Origin: Pneumocystis sp. 'macacae'
Lineage: Eukaryota; Ascomycota; Pneumocystomycetes; Pneumocystales; Pneumocystaceae
Length of the DNA stretch: 64,000 bases
Direction of reading: 5' to 3'
Assembly (NCBI GenBank): GCA_018127085.1
Contig: CM030727.1
Coordinates: 62,001 to 126,000, forward strand
The translations under genes were made by a program, and so were the position numbers. The notes under the pieces are model-generated. The model saw nothing but the letters and a program-made list of their open reading frames with translations. It was not told the DNA's origin and did no database searches. Below, in pieces: positions 46,390 through 57,845 of this stretch. Numbering within the stretch: position 1 is the stretch's first letter; each line of letters begins with the position of its first letter.

Positions 46390-49300
46390 TTATACAGCTA
46401 TAAACGATTCATCCATTGTATTTTTTTGTGTTTTTATTAGTTTTCGTAATTCATCTGCCCAGAAAATACTACTTGTAACAATTATTAAAAACAAAAGATC
46501 AGATAGACTTAAAGATTCTGTATGAAATATTTTTTGAAAAAATGGTATATAAATAACGGATATCTGTCCCAAAAAAGATCCTAAAATAGCCAGATTAAAC
46601 ATATGATTAGAAAAAAAGCCTATGTTGAAAATAGATTTTGTATTAGAACGACATGTTAATACATTAAATATATCAAAGAAAACAAAACAAGTAAAGGCCT
46701 ATAAAAATCAAAAAAAGAAAAAATATTATTACTATAGTCATACCATAGTAGTGGATTTACGCTCAGTACTTCTATTTATTTCAAATATATATATAAAAAA
46801 CGTTCCAAAAACAATAAGAAATGCAGAAATAAAAACTTTTTTAAGAAGAGCAGTTGTTAAAAGCGATGTATTTTTTTCACGAGGATAACTTGAAATAATA
46901 TTTGAATGAATTGATTCACAACTAAGGCTTTGTGCAGGAGGTCCGTCCATAAGAATATCTATAATTAATTCTTCTTTGCTGAAAAGAATATATGTAATAC
47001 TTATCCATAAAATTTGTGTAGCGGTTAAAGGATTCTGAAAACCAAAAATTATAGCAAAAGATACCAAAGAAAGAGCAGCAATAGATGTTGATAATTGAAA
47101 CGTTATAAATGCACTAATATTGTGGTAAATTCCTTTGCCTAAAAGTGTAAATATTAATAATCACTATTAAAAATTAATTCACCTTCTTCAATTGCATTTA
47201 AAATAGTTGAAAATGAATCATCAGTCAATATCATATCGGCTGCTTCTCTAGCCACATCTGTTCCATACTTCCCCATAGCAATACCAATATTGGCAAGTTT
47301 TAAAGCAGGGGCATCATTAACACCATCACCTATCATTGCAACAGTATTACCTTTTGTTTGAAGTGCTTCTATTATTTTCATTTTATGCCTAGGAGTAGTT
47401 CGAGCAAATATGTTAACATTATTTATAACTTCAGAAAACTGCTTATTTGTCATTTTTTCAAAATTATTACCAGATATTACGTTTCCAAATTGCAGGTAAT
47501 CTGGATTAATTTGATGTGATTTTGGATATTGAACAGGTATACCAAGGTTATATGCAGTAGATAATGCAGTTGCCTCCGAATCTCCTGTTATTATAACAAT
47601 TCTAATAGAATTTTTAAGCAAACGTTGTATAGATTCTTTAATATCTTTTTTAAATGGATCAACCAATCCAATAAGACCAGCTATAGCAAGGCCTTGACTA
47701 GAAGAACTAGATAAACATGCTAAAGCTATAACTCTTAAACCCTCACTAGCCATATTAAAAGCAACTTTATCAAACTTTTCAATGATATCTTTTGTCAACG
47801 GTATTTCTACTGCATTTTTTTCTAAAACAGAAACAGATTTCATACGTATTTCTTCATAAGAACCTTTCACATATACACAACTTGAAGAAGGAGTCATAGA
47901 AGAAGGATATGCTGTAACAGACATCCATTTTCTGTTTGAAGAGAAAGGAATTTCTTGAGTACGTGTATATATCTTTTTATTATTAAAAAGGTTTGTTAAT
48001 AACATTAAAATACCATACGATTATCGTTATATCCATATCTTTCAATTAATTCCATAATTGCAACATCAGTAGATTGACCAATGAACTCTCTATCATTATT
48101 TTTTCGAGCATTATTACAAAGATTAGCTAAAAATTATATTTTAAAATAAAAAAAAAACAAACTTACCAATATTTAAAAGACATTTAAGAGTTTTATCATT
48201 TGTAAATAACGGTTTTTTTGAATCTAATGAAATATCTATAAGACCGTCTTCACCTAGTGTAAATATTTTCTGTATAGTCATACGATTTTCAGTTAATGTT
48301 CCTATTCATAATTAAAAGATATAAAGATAAATATTAAAATCGAAACCAGTTTTATCACAACACATAATGTTAACACTTCCTAATGTTTCAACACTTGGTA
48401 AATTTTTGACAATTACTTTTTTATTTGCCATACGATGAACTCCTAAAGCTAAGGTAATGCTTACAATAATAGGAAGACCCTCAGGAACAGCCGCAACAGC
48501 CAAAGATATAGTAATAGTAGACATTTCTAACCATGATCTTCCTTGCAACAATCCTGTCAAAGATATTATGATTATAATAATGATAGAAAATAAAGAAAGC
48601 TGTTTTCCAAGTTCATCCATAGATTTTTGCAATGGTGTTCGGGGTGATTTTATCTAACACTAATAAATATTAATAAAAACATTAGAATTTAGTGTACATA
48701 TCGAATATCCTCAAAAACTGAACCAAATTCTGTATTTTTTCCTGTTCTTATTACAATGCCTGAACCACTACCTGTATTTATTAAATTTTACAAACATTAA
48801 TAATAAGATATACCATGTTTTACCAATGTTCCCATGAATCCAATACATCTTTGCTCACTGACAGGAACAACATATTTATCTTCTCGAAGAGCATCAGTAT
48901 TTTTACTCACTGCATTTGTTTCACCAGTCAAATTCGATTCATCCAATTCAAGATCAATAACCTATATACCTTAATGAGATATTTAAATATGTAAACACGT
49001 GTAAATACTTCTGTAATTCGTAAATCTGCAGGGATTCTATCACCCATAGAAAACCTGATCAAATCTCCAGGGACAAGTTCTGATGCTGCTATACATTGAT
49101 CTTCTCCATTTCTAACGACATGGCAATTATATGATATCATATTGTTTAATGCTTTCAATGACTTCTCAGAGTGATATTCTTGTATAAATCCCACTATTAA
49201 ATAAATTAATTTGAAATCAAAAAAACGTTAATATTGCACCTGACACTACCATTATGAGTGCCTATATACAATACTGTTAGCCAATATCCCAAACAATGTA

Positions 49301-49649
49301 TTATTTAAAAGTTTACTGTTATAATGCTTACTGCATCATTAATATTACCCACAAATAAACTCATTAATGCGCTTATAAGTAATAATATCATTAAGAAATT
49401 ATCAATTAATTGTTTGAGGAATCGAAACAAAAAGGGTTCGTTGTTTTCAACAATTGTTTCGTTAGTGCCATAAATAGATTGGCGATATAGAATGTCTTCA
49501 CGCGCTAATAGACCTGTTTTTGAAGATGTATGAAGAAGTGTACAACATTCTTCAACACTTAAGCGAAAAAAATCGGTTTTAAGGCGAATTTCTGAGAAAG
49601 AATCATAAAACGAAGAATTCCCAAATTTATTTAATGGTCTTGCAGGCAT
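46390..49649 (-). CDS. PMR1: Golgi Ca2+/Mn2+ P-type ATPase
   Basis: This is a SPCA-type secretory-pathway pump. From the start at 49649: [11 protein letters not shown], then the cation-ATPase N-domain [21 protein letters not shown]1-M2 around [20 protein letters not shown], the A domain with SGTNMV-type region and [21 protein letters not shown]4 has [19 protein letters not shown], and the phosphorylation motif CDKTGTLT is split by an intron ([15 protein letters not shown]). The N/P domains include [20 protein letters not shown] and [20 protein letters not shown], with the C-terminal membrane helices through [10 protein letters not shown]. The PEGLP motif fits Ca/Mn transport. About eight introns. 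Confidence 0.95.
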
Positions 49650-49873
49650 TTTTGGTAACAAAAACTAACTATAAATTTACTTTGTCCATATCAAGTGCTT
49701 TTTTATTTCTACGATTAGCGATGATAGTAAAGATTGAAAAGTATAATTAAAATAGGGAAAAATACAACAAAATAATCTTCAAGTAATTTTTGTTTATGTA
49801 AATAATAATGCAAATATTAAAGAACAGTATAATATTATTTAATAGTGAATATAATAAAAATAACCATTAAACG

Positions 49874-51789
49874 TTAAGCCGTATATACTGTAGAAGCTAC
49901 ACGACCTCCATAACCCGTCCAATTAATATGAATGTCTTTTGGTTCTTGAAAATCGGTATTTGATGCTTTCGAGTGAAGTTGAAGAGTATGTGCACCTAAT
50001 AAATAAGTACAGAGTGTAAAAAGAAAATAAAATACCAAAATAATCTCTTTGGGCTTGAATTAGATTAGATGGAAGTCGTTCACTTCTATATCCATCAAAA
50101 AATGAAAGAGCTGTTGAAAAAGCAGGTGTGGGAATCCCCATTTCAACAGCACTTGCAACAACTTTTCTCCATGATGGTTCAGCTGTTAATATAGCATTAT
50201 GAAAAAATGGTTCTAATAAGTCATATAAGAAAATCCATTATAAAAATATTTTAAAGAGTATTATTACTTAGTAGAAGATTTTCCAATTCAGGAGATTCTA
50301 AATAGACTTTGGAAATTTCTTTCAAAAAAACACTACGAATAATACAGCCCCCTTAGTTAAAATTAGTAGGAAATTAGTACAAGAATATTTTAAAACCTTG
50401 CCACATATGTGCAATGCTAGAATTATCAAGTTTCCAATTATAATTGATGGCAGCATGTTTCATGAGCATAAACCCTTGAGTATATGAGATAATTTTACTA
50501 GCATAAAGTGCCTTTTAAGCTTTAGACACAATTCTATATAAATATTAAAAGTCACCTGCTCTAAATGACGAATGAATTCTTTCTTGTTCCCTATGTATTT
50601 AATAGTTGGTCTTTGAAATTTTTTAGAAACTGTAATTCTTTCTTTACGCATATTTGAAAGAAATCTAGAGAAAACGGCCTCACTAATAAGAGTTGCTGGT
50701 ACACCCAAGTCGAATGCAGAGATAGCTGTCCATTTTCCAGTACCTATATATAATTAAGTTCAAATATATACCTTTAATAAAAAATAAAAACACCTTTTTG
50801 CCCAGCAGAGTCTATAATTCTATCAATTATGAATTCGCTATTATCATCTTTATAACGAAAAATACTACAAGTAATTTCAATCAAAAATGAATTGAGAACA
50901 CCTTTATTCCATTGCTCAAATATATCACCAATCTCTTGATTACTCATTTCAAGACCTCGCCTCATCAAATCATATGCTTCACTTATCAGCTGCATATCAC
51001 CATACTCAACCCCGTTATGAATCATTTTGACATAATGTCCAGCACCAGATTCGCCAACCCAATCACAACATGGTTTATCATCAGAACGAGCAGCAATAGT
51101 TTGAAAAATGTGCTTAATATGTTTCCATGCATCAAAGTGTCCACCAGGCATAATTGATGGTCCGTGTCTAGCACCCTCTTCTCCTCCTGATATTCCGGCT
51201 CCAACAAAAAGAATACCTTTAGCTTTTAATTTTTCGTAACGAGCATTAGTGTCAAAGAAGTAACTATTTCCGCCATCTATACCTATTAGTATGTCAAAAA
51301 ACAATCATTTTTTCTACCAATAATAATATCTCCTTTTTCAATATAAGGAAGAAGAAATTCAATAAACTGATCTACTGGTTCACCTGCTTTAACAAGAAGC
51401 ATTATGCAACGAGGACGTTTTAAGAGGGAACAAAATTCTTCAATAGAATGCGCACCAATAACAGACTTTCCTTAAATTATTAATAAATTTTAGGTTAAAA
51501 ATTATAAAAAGCCGAACCGTAAGCTTCATTTTCCAAAAATTGGTCAACTTTTGATACTGTCCTATTGAATACTGCAACTATAAACCTACAAATTTTCTAT
51601 AAGAATCAAGGTTTGCTAAATTAATTGCTCTGAAAGAGCAGAAAATTTCCATTAACGAACCCTTTATCTGCAGCGTTTAAAACAAGATTTTGGCCCATAA
51701 CGGCCAATCCAATTAGTCCAAAATCTATAAATGAGATTTTAAACAAATATTATACTTAAAATAATTTTAAATTTACCTGCACTATACAT
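49874..51789 (-). CDS. GND1: 6-phosphogluconate dehydrogenase, decarboxylating
   Basis: This pentose-phosphate enzyme oxidises 6-phosphogluconate to ribulose-5-phosphate and makes NADPH. A tiny first exon (MYSA) joins [20 protein letters not shown] with the Rossmann GxAxMGxN motif. Then come [38 protein letters not shown], the active-site block [53 protein letters not shown], and the end of the catalytic domain [19 protein letters not shown] ([16 protein letters not shown]). The C-terminus is [12 protein letters not shown]. About eight short introns. A strong hairpin lies immediately before the start codon. Confidence 0.96.
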
Positions 51790-52249
51790 TCTACTGATTC
51801 AAATGTACTTAATAAATCAGTACATTTAAATCAGTTTTTTATTAGTTTTAATTTCAGAAAAAAAAAAATAAATACATACACTTTTTTTGAATTTAAATCT
51901 GTCATATTTTAACTATAATTTTTCTGCCAATTACAATTTCTCTGTTTCTAATAATAAATCACTAATATTAATTAAATTAATAATCTGGGTTGTTGAATCG
52001 GTTGTGAAGAGTATTCGAATTTCAATGTGCAATTATATAATTAGATATATATATAGAAATATAGAAAATAAAGTATAATAAATGAATAAAAACATATATA
52101 GATATATATAGCAAATGTATGTAAAATTTAACATACTGAATAATAGTCCAAGATATGCAAAAATGTATTCAAAAGAATCAAGTTATTATTAATCCAAATA
52201 AAAAAAAAAAAAACAAAAATTCACTTAAGGAAATAGATTATATTAAAGA
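51790..52249. other. GND1 upstream spacer with hairpin
   Basis: Besides the inverted repeat, this AT-rich region holds a TATAGATATATATA run near 52040-52110 and a poly-A tract near 52200. The small plus-strand ORF at 51887-52078 shows no protein features. Confidence 0.5.
51793..51835 (-). promoter_or_regulatory. 17-bp inverted repeat just before the GND1 start codon
   Basis: On the sense strand ACTGATTTAAATGTACT is followed by nine bases and then AGTACATTTGAATCAGT, ending three bases before the ATG. All 17 positions pair if one U-G wobble is allowed. If transcription starts upstream, the mRNA would carry a hairpin next to the start codon. It could also be a dyad DNA-binding site. Confidence 0.6.
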
Positions 52250-53013
52250 CTAACGATAGCGGTGATCAGCTAAGTATAGATCAAAAAAAGAGTTAATTTA
52301 TAAAGTACAAATAAGACTTTACCTTGAATCGACTTAGCAATCTCAGCTTCCCATTTATCACCATTAGCAAGAAGTTTCTCTTTGTTATATAATAGCTCCT
52401 CATGCGTTTCAGTTGCATATTCAACATTTGCTGTCTCAACAATAGCATCAACTGGACAGCTTTCTTGACAATATCCACAATAAATGCATTTAGTCATGTC
52501 TAGATCCAATAAGTTTATAATACATAAAGAACAATAATCAGCAAAAATACCTATGTCATACCGTGTTGTGCGACGAGAACCATCTGCACGCTCTTCTGCT
52601 TCAATAGTAATGGCCTGAGCTGGGCATACTGCTTCACAAAGTTTGCATGCAATACAACGCTCCTCTCCTGTTGGATAACGACGTAAAGCATGCTCTCCCC
52701 TAAAGCGTGGCGAAACGGGTCCTTTCTCAAATGGATAAAATAATGTATATCTATAGATTTGTTTTCAATGATTACTCTATTAAAAAACCTACGGTGTTCG
52801 AAAAAACTGTTCCAAAGCAACATACATTCCACGAAGCATTTCAGAAAGTAGGAAATAATCTCCTGCTTTATCCATAATAGAAGAAGACTTTGTTGCCTCT
52901 GGCTTAGATGGTGGGCGTGGACGAAAACCAACTGGTGGTGCTGCTCCAACTGGCTTTGTAAAAATAATAGTCCTATAAAAAATACGGGGACTTCTTGACA
53001 AAAACATTTCCAT
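52250..53013 (-). CDS. NUO8: NADH:ubiquinone oxidoreductase 23 kDa subunit (TYKY)
   Basis: This complex I subunit carries two 4Fe-4S clusters (N6a, N6b) in the peripheral arm. The N-terminus [18 protein letters not shown] looks like a mitochondrial presequence. The mature part has [40 protein letters not shown], then two ferredoxin motifs [16 protein letters not shown] and [16 protein letters not shown], with [20 protein letters not shown]. The last exon encodes ADHRYR. Four exons in total. The gene shows this fungus keeps at least one nuclear complex I gene. It is divergent from RPS30. Confidence 0.97.
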
Positions 53014-53329
53014 TTTCTTGCGATAAAATATCTTTAATTACTCTCTGAATTACCTTAAATTACTTTCATTTTAGTGTGGTCGATATAAAATTATAAATTC
53101 ATGTAAAAGTCCGCTTCTATGACAACCATGAAAACCCGAGTAATGTGTTACATAAGCGATCCGTTTTAACGTTAACACATTCTTGTTACTAAAAATCTTG
53201 TGTAAAAAACCTGTTTTTAAGTATATTTAGATAAAAACAATTTTTATTAAAGAAATATATAAGTTTTAATTAAGAGTTTCCTTTTTTTATTTTTTTTTTC
53301 TGATTTTTCTTAGTTTTTATTTTTAAAAA

Positions 53330-53717
53330 ATGGGGAAAGTAAGTTGATATTGTTTAAGACTTATATATTAATATTCTATGTTTTTATAGGTTCATGGATC
53401 CCTTTCGCGGTGAGTTTTATTAGGGAAATGTTTTCTTTTGCTGATTTATGTGCTTGTAGTGCAGGAAAAGTAAAATCGTAAGAGTTGTCTGATAATGAGA
53501 AATATTAATTCAAATGAAAAATAGGCAAACACCAAAAGTGGATAAGCAGGAGAAGCCAAAGAAACCCTGTGGGCGAGCTCGCAAACGAATGTTATATAAT
53601 CGCCGATTCGTTAATGTTACATTAATAGTAGGGGGGAAACGGAAGGTATATTATTTTGCGTTTGTGTTTTTAGCGATTTTATAAGGAATTTAGATGAATC
53701 CAACACTGAAATCATGA
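53330..53717 (+). CDS. RPS30: 40S ribosomal protein S30 (eS30), five exons
   Basis: eS30 is a small ribosomal subunit protein. The exons join as [63 protein letters not shown], 62 or so residues with no fused ubiquitin-like domain, as in yeasts. The introns have GTAAGT, GTGAGT, GTAAGA and GTATAT donors. The first four exons are very short (9, 20, 18 nt and the main one). This gene is easy to miss because no exon forms a long ORF. Confidence 0.96.
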
Positions 53718-54139
53718 TTTTTTTTTTCTAGATTAGGCAAATGAGTTATTTGTAAAGCATTTGTTTCTAATGATATTTATTTAATTTCAAACATATTTGA
53801 TAATTTATTATAAAACTTATTTTGTTTATTAAAGCCCTTTTATGCATTTGTGTTTGTTATATATTGCAAATATTTATTTTTCTTTAATATTTAATATTAG
53901 CCCTAGTCTTAAAAGCTAAACCTAGTTTTATACAAAGAAAATGATATCCATGGATATTTCGAAGTTAAGAAAACAAAAGATATTTTCGAGTAAATACTTT
54001 CTGAATACAAAGACTTTAAAGCTGTAAATAATATAAATTAAAAAAATCCTAAATATAAACTACTACAGAAAAACACTATATACAAATGTGCCTGCAAACA
54101 TTTACTAAAATATATCTATCTACAGTATTATTGATAATG
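53718..54139. other. Convergent RPS30/OAZ spacer
   Basis: AT-rich; no feature is recognised. Confidence 0.5.
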
Positions 54140-55115
54140 TTACAAGCTAATAGAAAGCAAAAGATAACTTTGAGAAGAGAAAAGAGCTGATGGAATAATC
54201 TGAAATCCAATCCAAAGAAGATTTCCAATTAAAGTTTCTAGAAAACTAATAAATTATAAAAACGAGAAGAAAAACAAAACTTACTGAATCCAGAACACGA
54301 TTTCTTAACACGAATAAACATTTTTTGGCAAAAAATATAATTTGAAGCAAAATCTATAATTGCAATTAACCTAATCATTATGAGTTTAATAATCCACGAA
54401 CAACCAATATTATTAAATATAAGATACCTTTCTTTCAAATAAGGCTTAAAACAGATATCTCCAATAAGATATATATTACGCTGATTTTTAGAAAGAGTAA
54501 TTACACCCCGACACAATACTTTGCCATTTTCATTAATACTAACACTTTCAATGATATCATCTTCTATAACCCCAAATTCTTTCCACCAGACACCATAAAT
54601 TAATTTTTCTCTTAATGCACTCGCCTCTAAATTGCTTTCCATGGAAAAGGATCGTACATAATCAGAGTTATGATTTTTATATGAAATATCAGTAAGTGTA
54701 TTTGTAGACACCTCTGAAAATGGATTCACACATATATCCGATGATACATTTGAAAACGTGTTTGGAGGCATGTCTAGAAACATATTTGATGAGACTTTTG
54801 AAGATATATTCAATGAAAATAAATCGTCACACAAGACCTAGATAAAATCCTAGTATACCGTAGTAAACATATCAATTATTCCTACCCACCTCAGGGACAC
54901 CATTGTATATTTTTTCGGCGAATAGCGCGATAAACATATTTGCGAGACTGAATAGAATTTGTATGTTTTAATGGTTTCACGAAACATGACAAGAACATTT
55001 TATCGCTATTCATTTGTCTTTCTTCTTCCATAATCATAGAACACGGGGACATAAGGATTTCATTGTCAAATTCATCTTGACTATTCAAATAATAAATTGT
55101 ATTAGTATACGCCAT
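54140..55115 (-). CDS. OAZ1: Ornithine decarboxylase antizyme, +1 programmed frameshift
   Basis: Antizyme binds ornithine decarboxylase, sends it to the proteasome and limits polyamine uptake. ORF1 (55115 to the TGA at 54891) is 74 codons, MAYTNTIYYLNSQDEF... ending RRKNIQWCP. The second part lies in the +1 frame: CCC (T) GAG, then a 52-nt intron (54838-54889), then VLCDDLFSLN. The antizyme core reads LREKLIYGVWWKEFGV, GVITLSKNQRNIYLIGDI, FKPYLKERLIAIIDFASNYI, FCQKMFIRVKK, SGF|KTLIGNLLWIGFQIIPS. This aligns block by block with the animal antizyme domain LYIE..., LLEFAEE..., HVFICF..., LLRTFSFLGFEIV. Two more introns are needed (near 54370-54430 and 54237-54284). The joining frame is my inference; the family similarity is visible but modest. 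Confidence 0.8.
54891..54902 (-). promoter_or_regulatory. Antizyme +1 frameshift site TGG TGT CCC TGA
   Basis: The ORF1 stop context is TGG TGT CCC TGA followed by G and an intron donor (GTGGGT). In other antizyme genes the shift site is TGG TGY TCC TGA or a near variant, in which the stop codon is read +1. Here CCC replaces TCC. Polyamines raise this shifting in known antizymes. Confidence 0.75.
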
Positions 55116-56026
55116 ATATAATATAATCGGGTCCTTAGTAATAAATGTTCTTTAAGAATAGTGTAAAACCTAATATACTTCTAAGTACACTTTCTTTCAA
55201 AAAATTATTTATTATACTTACTCTTAAAATCTGCTGTTAGATTTTGTGAAATTAGAAAAGTCGATCCTTTAAATAGTTTTTAGGGTTGTCTTAGTAATGT
55301 TCACGTGATTGATCTTCTGCGATTTGCTAATTAACTCAGGAAATGTATAAAAAATATTGATTATTTTATAGATAATTCTATATATTTTATAAGATTTTTG
55401 TAGAAAAAATAAGTTTTATATATAATTATAATTTAATAATTTAAAGTTATTTTAAAAATAAAAATTAAAAATTAGAAATAATAAATAAATAACTAAACTA
55501 TAAAATTGAGTAATAGAACTGAACAAAAAATTTATACAAAGAATTTATAGAGGTTTATTAAGATAAAAATGATATTTCATATGTTGATGTATATTAGATA
55601 CTGAAAAATAGAAATATTAAAATATATTCTAATTTAAATAAAAGGTATTTAATATTTTAGTAATTTCAAAACTTCCTTTGAAAATGAATTGTTTTTAAAA
55701 CAGTAACCTTTAAGAAACTGTATTTGAAAAAAAGAAAATGGTTATAATAAAAGAGAATAATATTTATGAATGATCGATATTTTTCTCCCTTACAAATAAT
55801 ATTTTTTAAAATAAGTGGAATTTGAGAAACATTATAAACCCTAATAGAATAAGAATTTCTGTTAAAATAATATTAATTTTAAAAGATTAAAATTTCTATA
55901 AAGATTAAGAATTTTCAAAAAATCCAATAATAAAAACAGATTTTAAAAGAATAAGATTACGTGTAAGTTTAAAAACAATGGATTTTTTATAAACACAATT
56001 GAAAAAACGTCACTTTAAAAATATAA
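55116..56026. other. Spacer upstream of OAZ
   Basis: 0.9 kb, AT-rich. Apart from the E-box palindrome and a TTTAGGGTTG near 55277, I see nothing. Confidence 0.5.
55301..55308. promoter_or_regulatory. TCACGTGA palindrome upstream of OAZ
   Basis: An exact TCACGTGA palindrome with an E-box core (CACGTG) lies about 190 bp upstream of the OAZ ATG. Fungal bHLH factors bind such sites. Functional meaning is inferred from position only. Confidence 0.3.
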
Positions 56027-57339
56027 TTAACAAGTTTTTGTTGTCTCTTTTAAATGCAGTTTAGTGTTATTTAAATTAGAATTTGAAATATTAATTTCCT
56101 TGTTAGAATCTTCAATAAGTGTATTTTCATCATCAGATTTTGGAATCCTACAAGAAGTTGTTTTTTTCTTCTTTTTTACTAATGAATTAAGATCATTTAC
56201 ATTAGAAATAATTTCAGGGAGTGTCCTTTTTACATTATCTTGTGATTTTCCTATTATATTTTCAAAATTAGGTGTTATTGTTTTCAGTTTTTCAAAGGGC
56301 TTTTGTAGATCATCAATCTATGTTTTTGTTAACATTTTAAGATATCTTTTAAATATTTAACCTTTTGTCTAAGCTCCAAGAGCATTTCCTGCATATTATC
56401 TATTTCTTTTGTTTGTTTTTCCTTGCCTTTTTCACTTTGTTGCTTAATTTCAATACGTTTTTCTAAGCTTTTAATAGCCCAACCAACATGTTCAATAGCC
56501 TTTTCACGCACATTATCACCTTCTAAAAATTCGAGTGCTAACGCAAGTTTATAGTGTGCTTCACTAATTAATGAGGATTCTAAAGAATAAACTTGAGATT
56601 TAAGGTCAAGGGCTGATTGAAAATCAATTGAAGCCTGTTGAAAGTTTTCTGCTGCAAATTAGAGCACAAAAATTCCTCTTAACCCATCCTACAGACCATT
56701 TTCAAGAGAAATTTCTCCAAGCAAATCATATGTATCCGCAAGCTTTTTCTGAATTTCTGATTGTTCTGGAACCTTTTGAAATTCTATCAGCAGTTCTATT
56801 TGTTTATTTTTAACTGCATACAAAATTTTCTGGTACAAAATTCTTGCAAAGTCCAATGTTTCCCATGCAATTCTAAAATCATCCTCCTTCATTATTTCTT
56901 CTTCACTACTTTCATCACTAGAAAAACTGAAATTTTTTTTCATATGTTCTTTGGATTTCTCTTGTGCTATATTTTGTGTAGCTTCCTGAGATGCCGCATC
57001 TATTTGTTTATTAGTCTTTGCTTTCTTTGATATTTAAAAATGACCTTTTAGTGATAAAATTGCCCCTCCAAAGATACCACTTTTTTTTACTGCTGAATAG
57101 AACAATGCTCTTCCATATGCATAAACTACATCTGCATTTGCTAAGCTAGCCTCTCCTCGTGCTTCAACTAAACGTTCCAATGCCCAACTATACGCCTCTA
57201 TTGCTTCTTCATATTGTTTTTCTTTATAAAATCGTTCTGCTTCTTTCAGACATTCAAAAGTCGCTGAATATATATCAGAAATTCCATTTCCTGTATTATT
57301 TTCTGCCATTTTTCCCTCAATAGCTATTTCTTTTGTCAT
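56027..57339 (-). CDS. NASP/Hif1/Sim3-type histone chaperone (SHNi-TPR)
   Basis: This is a tetratricopeptide histone H3 chaperone. It reads MTKEIAIEGKMAENNTGN, ECLKEAERFYKEKQYEEAIE, AYSWALERLVEARGEASLAN, ADVVYAYGRALFYSAVKKSG, then an acidic stretch (SSDESSEEEIMKEDDF) that interrupts a TPR as in NASP, FRIAWETLDFARILYQKIL, EIQKKLADTYDLLGEISLEN, FQQASIDFQSALDLKSQVYS, ISEAHYKLALALEFLEGDN, and a coiled-coil end. The tail is Lys-rich (VKKKKKTTS). Several introns (about 57030, 56818, 56655, 56320). NASP-family function is H3-H4 storage and delivery. Confidence 0.87.
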
Positions 57340-57845
57340 TTGCTTAACGTTAACTGAACATCTTGAGATTATAAGATTGTCATAGAGACGGTTTCTATGA
57401 CAATTTTTCAACTTTTGAATTCAAAATAAATACTACATAATATATTGAAAATGAGGCTATCGAAATGAGTTTTATTTAAAATTTCTCTTAAAAATTATTT
57501 TCTAATAATTATATATGAGATGATATATATAAAGAGTTTATGAAAAGATTTATTACAAAGTATAATTTGACTTTTGGTATTGTTGTTACCGTAGCAACAC
57601 GTAATGGTATAGTGTTCGAGATTCTAAGATTGCGGTAAACATATAAAAATAAAATAAAAGGAAAAATCTGGAAATTGGTGAGAGTAAATGTTTTTAAGTT
57701 TAATGATTTTAAATTATTTTTTCTTTTAAAAAAAAATCATGTTTTTTTTTTTGAAAAAATGATCAAAAGTAAAATAATATACATATTTATAATATAATTT
57801 TTAAATAAGCAAAAACAATATCAATAATCGAAAAACAGGTTAGGA
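57340..57845. other. Divergent NASP/DPB2 spacer
   Basis: AT-rich. GTTGTTACCGTAGCAACACG near 57580-57603 forms a short dyad (GTTGTTAC/GTAGCAAC), and GTGTTCGAGATTC follows, but no tRNA can be folded. Confidence 0.4.

Noticed and set aside
51887..52078. 63-codon plus-strand ORF upstream of GND1
   Set aside because: No ATG of good context, Asn/Ile/Ser-rich chance composition, no family.
57560..57645. tRNA-like words (GTGTTCGAGATTC) in the NASP/DPB2 spacer
   Set aside because: No acceptor stem or anticodon arm can be folded around it.
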